Shown here: positions 13,750 through 21,729 of the stretch, piece by piece
Layout: each line of letters begins with the position of its first letter
Position numbering within the stretch: position 1 is the first letter of the stretch
IMG/VR virus record: IMGVR_UViG_3300048079_000078
Location: 1 to 30,468 of that record
DNA length: 30,468 nt
Reading direction: 5' to 3' (one strand)
Source of the DNA: a virus
Made by a program: the position numbers and the translations under genes
The notes under the pieces: model-generated
The model's database searches: none
What the model was told of the DNA's origin: nothing
Seen by the model: the letters and a program-made list of their open reading frames with translations, nothing else

Positions 13750-15512
13750 TCTCCGAACTCTCCCTCATAGGGCGGCGAGATCCGATCGACAGGAAGATCC
13801 GAGCCGACCGGCTCGGACATGACGAAGGGGTCGTTGTGGAGCCGGAAGCCGCCGCCCTCGCCCACGAAGCGATGCGTGAAGTTGGTGACCGCGTTGCTCG
13901 AGGCTCGATGCTGACGGCGTAGGTTAACGCCCACCCCAGCGTTTAGGAAACCGTTCACGTCCGTCACCCCGGTAAATACCTGCGTCCAGGCCACACCATT
14001 GTTCTCGTAGATCGTCACCGTGAATCCGCTGATCTCTATAGGAGTCGCATCGGGCGCGTCGAGAGAGACGAAGCGGGGGTTGAACGTGTACTGCTTTTCA
14101 CACGTTGCGGCCCCGCCAGAGTTTATCCCTAGCGTCGTGATATCATAGTCCTCGCCTGGGTTGAGAAAGATGAAGAGCCCGGAGATGATCGTCAGGAGCG
14201 GAGAGACCACCAGATCGCTCTTCCGGAGCCCGGCGAGAGTCCCGACGGACACGACGGCGGCGGCGGCGGTCGTGTTCTGGCAGAGCAGGAGGTTCGCCAT
14301 GTCGGCGGAGCCGGTCAGGATCAGGTAGCCGATCCCGCCGACTACCGCGGTGGACTCGACGAGCCCCCCAGCCCCCTTCAAGGTCAGCCCCTCGCGAATG
14401 ATCGAGGCGATAAACTCGTCGGCGAACGGCCCGCCGAGCAAGCCCGCAGGGTTTCTCGTGTCCCAAAGCGAGCCGTAGGCCCGGAGCCGGGCCAGGTTGA
14501 ACGGCGTCGAGTTGAGCTGGCCCGGGTCTACGCCTACCCACGCCGAGCAATTCTGCGCCGAGAAGCGATTGCCGAGACGCAGCCCGAGCCGGAAGTTGAG
14601 CGAGCCCGTCCACCCGGCCCCGGTGAGCGGCCGGATGTTCACGGGCCCGCTCCCAAGATCGCCCCCGGTCCCCGCCGTCGCGGCTCGACGCGCGACGAAC
14701 ACCGTCTCGTTGCCCGAGGTCCAAGCGGCGTCGCCGACGAGCCCGGCCTGCTCCACGTAGATGTTCGTGAGACCGTGGATCGTGTAGAGGGTGCGGGTGA
14801 CGCCAGCGACGTCTGCTCGTCTCTTCCGGATGTAGTCGCTGATCGCGCCCGAGCCGAAGAAGGTGCCGGGCGTGGGAGCCGCGATCGGGGTCGCCACATC
14901 GAGATATCGCTGCCACGTGAGGGTGGCCTCGTCGATCTGAAAGGCTACGTGGACTCCGCGTCGCGCCGTGAGCGTGCCCGAGGCAGCCTGCGTCGCCATG
15001 CCGACCCCGCCGTCGGGCGGGCGAGCTATCACCCGGGTATTCGACAGGATCTCCTGCACGTACCAGGCGCCGTTATTGGCGAGAGTGGTGGAGCCCGTCA
15101 CGACGAGACGGTCGCTGAGATCCATGATGACGCCGCCGACGGCCTGGCTCATGAAGGTGGCGCCCGCGACTTCGATAACTGCGAGAGCGGTGCCCGGGAT
15201 GGCGGTGACGGACGTGATCGCGCTCGCCGTAAAGGTGTAGGCCGCGGCCCGGTTCAGGCGCGCCGCGTTGCCGACTGCGCCCTGATCGGCAGGCGCCGGT
15301 CGGAGCAGATACGTGTCCGGCGTCGGCACGGTGTCGATCGCCGAGGCGGAATAGAAGCCGTCGTTCCCTCCCGTGCCGAAGAGCTCAATTATGTCGCCGA
15401 CCAGGGCCGTCGTGAGATCGGCGGTGACAGTAAGGACCCCGGCGACGATGCTGACGATCGCGGGCTGCGAAGCCGTCCGCGACCCCTCGCCCTGCCGGAA
15501 GGTGATCGCCAC
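13746..15512 (-). CDS. large tail appendage protein, beta-rich
   Basis: Encodes 588 residues from ATG 15512. The N-terminal 230 residues have alternating beta strands with repeated patterns (VLTVTADLTTALVGDIIELFG, and later DRLVVTGSTTLANNGAWYVQEIL), resembling small domains in phage tail proteins. The middle (about 240-460) is glycine- and asparagine-rich and probably beta-helical, and a C-terminal module contains ISGFTVTIYENNG and TDVNGFLNAGV, similar to carboxypeptidase-like or Ig-like beta modules. It is likely a fibre or spike component. Stop overlaps the next ATG. Confidence 0.55.
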   Translation of the reverse strand: MAITFRQGEGSRTASQPAIVSIVAGVLTVTADLTTALVGDIIELFGTGGNDGFYSASAIDTVPTPDTYLLRPAPADQGAVGNAARLNRAAAYTFTASAITSVTAIPGTALAVIEVAGATFMSQAVGGVIMDLSDRLVVTGSTTLANNGAWYVQEILSNTRVIARPPDGGVGMATQAASGTLTARRGVHVAFQIDEATLTWQRYLDVATPIAAPTPGTFFGSGAISDYIRKRRADVAGVTRTLYTIHGLTNIYVEQAGLVGDAAWTSGNETVFVARRAATAGTGGDLGSGPVNIRPLTGAGWTGSLNFRLGLRLGNRFSAQNCSAWVGVDPGQLNSTPFNLARLRAYGSLWDTRNPAGLLGGPFADEFIASIIREGLTLKGAGGLVESTAVVGGIGYLILTGSADMANLLLCQNTTAAAAVVSVGTLAGLRKSDLVVSPLLTIISGLFIFLNPGEDYDITTLGINSGGAATCEKQYTFNPRFVSLDAPDATPIEISGFTVTIYENNGVAWTQVFTGVTDVNGFLNAGVGVNLRRQHRASSNAVTNFTHRFVGEGGGFRLHNDPFVMSEPVGSDLPVDRISPPYEGEFGE

Positions 15513-15515
15513 GGC

Positions 15516-16019
15516 CTAGACGGCGACCTGATCCAGCGCGAGCTGGACGCCGGCGCGCTGCGCGTCGATCGACGCTCGGCCGAGCTGAGCCGCTTCCACT
15601 AGCGCGTCTCGGGGCGCCGACGGGGGAAAGCTGAGCGCCTGGGAGATCCCTGCGTCCACGTTCGCGAGCTTGGTGACGAGAAGCGCGAGCGTCGCCGCGA
15701 GGGCCTGAGCCTGATTCTCCGCGTCGATCGGGGCCAGCGTGCTCTCGAGCAGGTGGTCGAATACGGCGCGCGCCGCGTCGCCCGCTCGCGCCGGCCCGAT
15801 CGCGGCGACCTTCGGCGCTAGGGAGACGTCGTAGTCGGCGGTAGCGATCCAGCCGAGATCGACCAGGCCCGCGAGAAAGACGTCGAGCCACTGGCTGAGC
15901 ACCGGCTCGACGAAGCCCTGCGCGAGCGCGAGCGAGAGAAGCTGAGCGCGGTTGCCGCCACTCGGGTGCGTTTGCCAGTAGAGAAGCAAGCCGTTGAGCG
16001 CGTCGGTGAGCGTCTTCAT
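15516..16019 (-). CDS. hypothetical helical tail-region protein
   Basis: Encodes 167 residues from ATG 16019, overlapping the upstream stop as ATGA. Almost entirely helical by composition, rich in Ala and Leu (ALAQGFVEPVLSQWLDVFLAG, QAQALAATLALLVTKLANV). No family is recognised. It lies between the DUF5675 protein and the fibre genes, so it may be a chaperone or a structural spacer for the tail end. Confidence 0.5.
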   Translation of the reverse strand: MKTLTDALNGLLLYWQTHPSGGNRAQLLSLALAQGFVEPVLSQWLDVFLAGLVDLGWIATADYDVSLAPKVAAIGPARAGDAARAVFDHLLESTLAPIDAENQAQALAATLALLVTKLANVDAGISQALSFPPSAPRDALVEAAQLGRASIDAQRAGVQLALDQVAV

Positions 16020-16441
16020 CTGATTGCCTCGGCGATCTCGAGCGCGTGCGCCTGCGCGCGCGGCAGCGCGACGCGGAGATCGGCCATCGCGTCGCGGCTC
16101 CGCAGGACCGCGAGCCGACCGTCGAGCTGGCCGAGATAGCGCCCGGGGGCGATGCAGCCCCGGAGCTCAGTAGGTAGGTTCGCCGCGTGGATCAGCACGG
16201 CCGAGCGCGTCACACCGGGCGCCGGGAAATGCGCGACGCCGACGCCGACGAGCGCCCAGCAGGCCGGGAAGCGTTCGGTATGGTGAGGCTCGAGCGTGTA
16301 GCTGCCCGGCGGGATGCGCGAGCGCTCGGGCGCGTTATCGGCCCAGGGCAGCTCGGCCGTGAACAGCAGTAGCCCCGGCCCGCGCAGCACGCCGAAGGTC
16401 CCGTCCTCCTGGCTCAGGATGCGGGTAAGCTCGAGTCTCAC
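16016..16441 (-). CDS. DUF5675-like protein
   Basis: Encodes 141 residues from GTG 16441, overlapping the upstream stop as GTGA. The pattern is that of DUF5675: LTRILSQEDGTFGVL, then ELPWADNAPERSRIPPGSY, then SAVLIHAANLPTELRGCIAPG. The conserved LIHxxN and GCI resemble a cell-wall-acting catalytic site (His and Cys), so the family is suspected to act on peptidoglycan. Beside tail genes it could serve in wall penetration or act as lysin, as no other endolysin is visible in the window. The enzymatic role is inferred. Confidence 0.72.
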   Translation of the reverse strand: MRLELTRILSQEDGTFGVLRGPGLLLFTAELPWADNAPERSRIPPGSYTLEPHHTERFPACWALVGVGVAHFPAPGVTRSAVLIHAANLPTELRGCIAPGRYLGQLDGRLAVLRSRDAMADLRVALPRAQAHALEIAEAIR

Positions 16442-17271
16442 GCGAGTACCTCGAGCGCGAACCAGCTCTGATTGTTGCCGCCTGCGACGTCGAGAGCCGC
16501 GCCGGCGTCGTGGAGTACCTCCACCTCGAAGAAGTCGGCAGCCGTCGCGGCGATGCGAGGCGTCTCGACGTGCGAGGCGTGCTCCAGAGTCGCCGTCGCG
16601 CGCAGGCGGTTCCGGCCCCGGCCGGCGAACGTCGCCGCGCCGTTCTTCAGGAGCCGGATCTCCCGGTCACCGTCGGCGTCGGCGGCGAAGACTACCTGCG
16701 CGACGAGCTTCACGGCCGTGATACCCATGCTCGCCGGGATCGTGATGCGACTCGGATTGGAGCCCGGGTTATGGAAGCCGGGATTCTGCGCGTCATCGTG
16801 CGTCTCGGAATCCCAGGTGAGCACCGTCGGCGTAGCGTTCGCGATCGACTGCGTGGTGGAGTGGAAGAGATGGACGCCGAAGCGCGGGTGCAGGAGCACG
16901 CGCATGGCGTCGGCGCTCTCGAAGTGATAGAGCCCGAAGTCGAGCCCTCGGGGGATGACGAGCCCGGCGCCGCCGGTCGGCCGAGCCGTGAGCGTGAAGT
17001 CGCCCGTGGTGCTGTTCTTGATCCAGAGCTTGCGCTTCCGGTCGGGCAGGTCGACGGCGATGTTGGCGGTCAGGAGCCCGGTGAGCTCGAGGCGCGTCGA
17101 ATAGAGCACGGTGTCGTTGTCGAGGTTGACGGTGGCGCCCCCGGCGACGGACTGGCTGGTGAAGTCGCAGAGCGCGCCCTGCACCTCGTTCACGTTCTCA
17201 TTGTGGGTGACTTCTTTGTCGGCCTGCGCCGCGGTCATCGCGTCGAGATTCAGGTGATTGCCACTCGGCAT
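16438..17271 (-). CDS. tail-associated protein with DUF2793-like start and C1q/TNF-like C-terminal domain
   Basis: Encodes 277 residues from ATG 17271 behind GGGGGAGAG. The N-terminus (LNLDAMTAAQADKEVTHNENVNEV) resembles DUF2793, often found on phage and GTA fibre proteins. The C-terminal half (about 135-275) has the beta-jellyroll pattern common in phage fibres: FHSTTQSIANATPTVLTWDS, then a strand before MGITAVKLVAQVVFAADADG and REIRLLKNG, ending FALEVLA. It likely binds tail hub or host glycans. Confidence 0.65.
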   Translation of the reverse strand: MPSGNHLNLDAMTAAQADKEVTHNENVNEVQGALCDFTSQSVAGGATVNLDNDTVLYSTRLELTGLLTANIAVDLPDRKRKLWIKNSTTGDFTLTARPTGGAGLVIPRGLDFGLYHFESADAMRVLLHPRFGVHLFHSTTQSIANATPTVLTWDSETHDDAQNPGFHNPGSNPSRITIPASMGITAVKLVAQVVFAADADGDREIRLLKNGAATFAGRGRNRLRATATLEHASHVETPRIAATAADFFEVEVLHDAGAALDVAGGNNQSWFALEVLA

Positions 17272-17283
17272 GCTCTCCCCCGG

Positions 17284-20200
17284 CTAGGTCCCGAAGACAG
17301 GCTCCCAGCTTACTACTCCCAGCCCTACGGCGCTCGAGAGCTGCGCCACCATCGCGAGAATCCCCTGCCCGGCCGTGAAGCCGTCCGTGACCTGCTGAGC
17401 CGACGAGTACACGAAGGTCTTGAGCGTCTGCGTCGACGTCCGCAAGACGACGGGCGCGACGAGATCCTGGATGAAGTAGCTATCTCCGACGGTCGGCGTG
17501 AACGCCCAGCTCGCATCGGCGAGCGTCAGCACGGTCGCGGTATTCGAGAGCACGCGGCGCAGGTGGACGCGACCCCTGGTGAAGTCCGTCGGCGTCGCGC
17601 TCGAGCCGTGGTGCGGGTTGTGGCGATGGAGTACGTAGCGCCCGGCGTGCTCGTCGACCGTCCAGCCGGCGCCCGTCTGGGTGAGCGTCGTCGCCGTGAT
17701 CCCGGTCGAGACGCCCCGGAAGCTAGGGTTGATGAAGTCAATCCGGTAGTTTTCAGCCGTCTCCCCGATCGGGGGATCGGTCACGCCGTCATTCCAGTCC
17801 AGCTCGCCGCCGACGCGCGCCTGCCGCTGCCACGACACCACGATCAGGTTCGCCCCGTCTCGCGTGCTCTCGATGTGCCGGACCCGGTAGGGTTTCAGCC
17901 CGAGCCCGCTGATCGCCTGCCCCCGTTGAGCCGAGTTGTCGAGCAGCCCGGCGAGCGTCACGGCGCGCCAGTGCCGCACGACGTCTCGCTCGGCCGGGGG
18001 CTGCCCCGAGTAGGAGAGCGCATCCTGGTCGAGCAGGACCACGAGCGTTCCGCCCCGGTGCCCGTTCTCCGCGGCCCAGCCCGTGCCCCTGCGTCCCCGG
18101 ATGAGCGTCGAGAAGTCGAAGCTGCCGTCACCGTTGTCCACGACGGTCGCGAAGCGAATCAGCTCCTGACCGACCATCAGCACGTTCAGGTTGGCATCGG
18201 CCAGCAGGGCGGCCTCGGCGACGGAAGCGAGCCGAGCTGAGCCCGACGCGATCCGGACCCGGAATGTCGTGATACGATCCCAGACCATCCAGTCGAAGTA
18301 GGGCGCGAGCGCGAAGGCGGGCGTCAGCCCGAGCGCGCCCGTGACGACGGTGCGCCCCCAGGTCGAATCGTCGCGCGCCACTTCGATCTGCGCGAAGGTC
18401 AGGCCCCCGTCCACGCTTTTCTGCATCGACGCGCCCCGCCAGAACGCCGTCTCCTGCTGGGGAGCCGAGCCCATGTAGAGCGGCAGCGCGAGCCCGGCCG
18501 TCGGGTCGTCCGCGTCGCGGAGCAGATAGTCGAACAGGAACAGCTCGCTAGCGCCGACGGAGCCGAAGGTGTCCCCGACGAAGAGATTGTCGTCACCCGT
18601 CTGATTCGTGAAAGAGTACGTCTCGGAATCTTCGCTCTCGGCGATGTGCTCGACGACGAGCCCGCCACCTAGCACCACTTCGGCGAGTCGAGCGCCGAAC
18701 GTGAGCCCGTCCTTCGAGATGTTCACCACGTCGCTCGGGTCGAGTCGTAGGTGCTTCGGGAGTGTCTGATACTTGAAGCCATATTTCTTGACCCATTCCT
18801 GGTAGATGAAGCGCTCGACGATCGACCGGGCTTCGGTGGCGTTGAAGACGATCGGCACGTCCAGGGTGACTTTCTTTCGGGAGAGCGTCGTGGGGGCCGG
18901 CGCGCCGATGCGCTTCTCGTACTGATCGCCTACCTGGAGATCCTTGTTGACGTCGATGAAGCGGACGTCGACCTGCTCCGGTAGCTCGACGTCCTGCCCG
19001 ATCTCTTCCTGGAGCCGTTGCAGCGACTCGGGGGGCGACGTCTCCGAGAATGCGCCGAGATCGTCCTCCGCGATCGTCGCTGCGACGGCGCCACCGCGCA
19101 GGATGAACTTGATCTTGAAGTCGCTCTCGACACCGTCGAAGAAGTACGCGAGCGCTAGCGGCTCGATGAGCGCTCGCACCGTGCTCGGCAGATTCGCGAT
19201 GGGGTAGCCCCGGAGCTGTGCACTCGCGAGCCCCGACGCGTCGACCTGGGTGGCGACGTCGAGCCCGGCTCGAGCGCATAGGGCCTCGACGCCCGACTGG
19301 AGCGTCGTGGTGAGCTGCGTGACCCGATCGAAGGCGATGCGTCGCAGGTCGAACGGCGTCGTGTTCCGGACGGCGTAGCAGAGATTCGTGAGCGAGTCGT
19401 ACAGCACTTGATCGCAGAGCCCCGGCGACGTCCAGTAGTCGCCGAGATCGTAGATGCGCTCGAGCACGCCGTCGGAGACTCGGATGCGATAGACGATCCC
19501 GTCCGTCTGACTCGACACGTCGGTCGTAAAGAGCAGCCCGGCCTGCGCCGCGTACTTGAACAGGAAGCGGTTGGAGAGCACGAGCCCGGCCGTCGCTTCT
19601 CGGATCAGGTCGCCGACGGTCACGCTCGCGTGGTCCTCCGAGAGCGTCCAGAGCGTCGTGAGCGTGGCGAGATCGAACTTTCGGACCTGCCGGAGAGCCG
19701 GGGTTCCGGAGTTGTTGATCTTCCCGATGAGTAGCGCGTGGCTCGCGACGTCGTAGCCGATGTGGTGAGCGTCGGTCATCGTGGTCAGCGTCGTCAGGTT
19801 GTGCGTCGCCTTGATCTGAAGCGAAGCCGTCGTCGGCGTGCTCGCGACGATCTCGAGCTGGTAGAGGAAGACGATGCCGGCGTCGGTGCGCGCGATAACC
19901 CACACGTCGCCGTTCTTGTCGGCGCAGATCGAGCGGACCATTCCGAGCCCGGGCTGCATCTCCGGCAGGTCGCGCACGCCCTGAATCGAAATATCGCCGG
20001 CTCCCGACACGTCGCCGTTGGCGTTCAGGTTGATGAGCGAGAGCCGGCCGTGCCCCGTCTGCCCCGAGCTAGCGAGCGTGCTGGTGACGATGTAGCTGCC
20101 GATGCCACCGGCCGCGGCCTTGCTGATGTAGACGGACTGGTCGGGCCGATAGGTGCCCGTCGTGACCGTCGAGTCTCCGGAGACGAGCAGGGTCGAGCCC

Positions 20201-21222
20201 GTGAGCGCGTCGAGCCGGTGGACCCGGTAGCCCGTCGAGCCGACCCGAGTGAGCGCGTAGAGGAAGCCTAGGTCGTCTAGCTCTAGCTCCGACACTATGT
20301 CGTTTGACGAGACGTCTAGCTCGAAGCGCTTATATTCGACGTCATTGAGCACCGGGTTGTACCGGACCACCGCCTGAGCGTCGATCCCGACGGTGGTGGG
20401 CTGCCCGGGATTCTGAATCCAGTAGATGGTGTTTCGGTTTCGGTCGAGCAGGAAGGCGGCGTTGATGAGCCCCCCACCGCCGGGCGCGTCGATGATCGTG
20501 CTCGTCTTGTTCGCGTCCGCAGCGTAGGCGACGAGCGCTTCCAGGTTCGGCAGGTGATTGCCGAAGTCGGCCAGGGGCAGGTTCTCGAAGACGGCATAGC
20601 ACTGGCCTCGGTACGCGGGCGTGTTCGCGAGCCCTTCGACGCTCGAGATCAGCGTGTCGGCGAGCTGGGTAGCGTCTCCGACGTAGAATCTCACTTGCAG
20701 GTCCGGATACTTCTTGACGGCGTCGCCGAGCTTCGTGTTGTCGATGATCAGTTTCCCATTGCACCAGACCTTCAGGAGCCCGTCGACGGCCGCGACCCCT
20801 TCGCCGAAGCTCGCGGCGAAGTCGCCGAAGTAGCTATAGGTGTTCGACGAGATGCTGCCCCCACCGCCCCCCTTCCCTGCCGACGTGCTGTGGTGGGTCT
20901 TGACTTCGCGAATGTCGCGCGACCAGATGATCCCGCCGGAGACTCGCACCACGCCCCCGAGCTGAATCGGGATCGGCTGCCCGTAGCTCGAGATCGTGAC
21001 CACCCGGTCCTCGAGCCGGGGCCCTTCGGTGTGCTGGCCTTGCGGTTTCGGCCGGAGCAGGATGCTCGCCGCGATCGCGGCCGCCTGGATCGCGACCTGC
21101 GCGATGGCGATGATGATCGCCGTCTCGATGCCCTGGAGGGCGACCGGGGAGAGCACGACGAGCGCGCCGAGCAGTCCGGCCCGGGCGACGTGCTCTCTCC
21201 GGCTCAGCTTCGCTCGGGCCAC
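17284..21222 (-). CDS. GTA/lambda J-type tail hub (host specificity) protein
   Basis: Encodes 1312 residues. The start chosen is GTG 21222, with GGGGAGA seven bases upstream; the earlier in-frame ATG lies inside the peptidase gene. An N-terminal hydrophobic stretch (about 15-55) precedes the hub core with GPRLEDRVVTISSYGQPIP, GKGGGGG and PLADFGNHLPN. Residues of about 235-625 are a beta-propeller-like insertion. Then come a Phage-tail_3-like domain (from about 635), the Rcc01698-like LIRGRRGTGWA signature (about 1035), and a C-terminal beta-sandwich interrupted by another inserted domain (about 1175-1252). It should form the tail tip that contacts the host and channels DNA, as RcGTA g15 does. 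Larger than I would expect for a plain GTA hub. Confidence 0.88.
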   Translation of the reverse strand: MARAKLSRREHVARAGLLGALVVLSPVALQGIETAIIIAIAQVAIQAAAIAASILLRPKPQGQHTEGPRLEDRVVTISSYGQPIPIQLGGVVRVSGGIIWSRDIREVKTHHSTSAGKGGGGGSISSNTYSYFGDFAASFGEGVAAVDGLLKVWCNGKLIIDNTKLGDAVKKYPDLQVRFYVGDATQLADTLISSVEGLANTPAYRGQCYAVFENLPLADFGNHLPNLEALVAYAADANKTSTIIDAPGGGGLINAAFLLDRNRNTIYWIQNPGQPTTVGIDAQAVVRYNPVLNDVEYKRFELDVSSNDIVSELELDDLGFLYALTRVGSTGYRVHRLDALTGSTLLVSGDSTVTTGTYRPDQSVYISKAAAGGIGSYIVTSTLASSGQTGHGRLSLINLNANGDVSGAGDISIQGVRDLPEMQPGLGMVRSICADKNGDVWVIARTDAGIVFLYQLEIVASTPTTASLQIKATHNLTTLTTMTDAHHIGYDVASHALLIGKINNSGTPALRQVRKFDLATLTTLWTLSEDHASVTVGDLIREATAGLVLSNRFLFKYAAQAGLLFTTDVSSQTDGIVYRIRVSDGVLERIYDLGDYWTSPGLCDQVLYDSLTNLCYAVRNTTPFDLRRIAFDRVTQLTTTLQSGVEALCARAGLDVATQVDASGLASAQLRGYPIANLPSTVRALIEPLALAYFFDGVESDFKIKFILRGGAVAATIAEDDLGAFSETSPPESLQRLQEEIGQDVELPEQVDVRFIDVNKDLQVGDQYEKRIGAPAPTTLSRKKVTLDVPIVFNATEARSIVERFIYQEWVKKYGFKYQTLPKHLRLDPSDVVNISKDGLTFGARLAEVVLGGGLVVEHIAESEDSETYSFTNQTGDDNLFVGDTFGSVGASELFLFDYLLRDADDPTAGLALPLYMGSAPQQETAFWRGASMQKSVDGGLTFAQIEVARDDSTWGRTVVTGALGLTPAFALAPYFDWMVWDRITTFRVRIASGSARLASVAEAALLADANLNVLMVGQELIRFATVVDNGDGSFDFSTLIRGRRGTGWAAENGHRGGTLVVLLDQDALSYSGQPPAERDVVRHWRAVTLAGLLDNSAQRGQAISGLGLKPYRVRHIESTRDGANLIVVSWQRQARVGGELDWNDGVTDPPIGETAENYRIDFINPSFRGVSTGITATTLTQTGAGWTVDEHAGRYVLHRHNPHHGSSATPTDFTRGRVHLRRVLSNTATVLTLADASWAFTPTVGDSYFIQDLVAPVVLRTSTQTLKTFVYSSAQQVTDGFTAGQGILAMVAQLSSAVGLGVVSWEPVFGT

Positions 21223-21710
21223 GTCGTCTCCCCTACCAGCTCGGGGTAGCTGTAGCAGGCGGTGGTCCAGGCCCGCAGCTCTTCGTCGAAGCAGCACTCG
21301 ACGACGCGCCGGTGGCGCAGACAAGCGTGGATGATGCCGAGCAGGGGGCGCCCGTCGAAGTAGAGATCGGAGAGCAGTCCGAGATGGTGCGCATACTTCG
21401 CCATCGGGTGCTTCAGGTAGACGACGTCGCCCGGGAGCCCGGCCGTGAGAGCCTTCGGCGTCAGCCAGCGCGCGAGCTCCGCCTGCATCAGCGAGCCGTT
21501 CGGCTCGCGCCGGTAGATGTGCACGCCGACGCCCGGTCGTAGCCCGATCTCCTGCGCGGGCACAATCGTCATCCCGGCGCAGTCGATCCCCCCGAAGGCG
21601 CGCCGGCCCCGGAGCACGGTCCTCATGCGTCCCTGGTGGACGAAGCGCGAGCCCACGAAGGTTCGGGCGTTGTCGACGAGCGCTCGCCGGGTCGGGGCTA
21701 CCGTCGCCAT
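21204..21710 (-). CDS. NlpC/P60-family tail peptidase (C40)
   Basis: Encodes 168 residues from ATG 21710, which has GGGAGA seven bases upstream; an alternative ATG at 21743 would overlap the previous gene. The family pattern is ALVDNARTFVGSRFVHQGR, then GGIDCAGM with catalytic Cys44, GDVVYLK, and HHLGLLSD with catalytic His109. Such proteins (RcGTA g14, lambda K-like) cut peptidoglycan during DNA entry and sit at the tail tip. Position between DUF2163 and the hub gene is exactly that of GTA clusters. The stop overlaps the hub start by 19 bases. Confidence 0.88.
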   Translation of the reverse strand: MATVAPTRRALVDNARTFVGSRFVHQGRMRTVLRGRRAFGGIDCAGMTIVPAQEIGLRPGVGVHIYRREPNGSLMQAELARWLTPKALTAGLPGDVVYLKHPMAKYAHHLGLLSDLYFDGRPLLGIIHACLRHRRVVECCFDEELRAWTTACYSYPELVGETTWPERS

Positions 21711-21729
21711 GCCGGCATCTCCCGCAGCC

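Noticed and set aside
21204-21710. NlpC/P60 protein as the endolysin
   Set aside because: Its place between DUF2163 and the hub gene is that of the tail-tip peptidase of GTA-like phages, so host-entry is the better reading.
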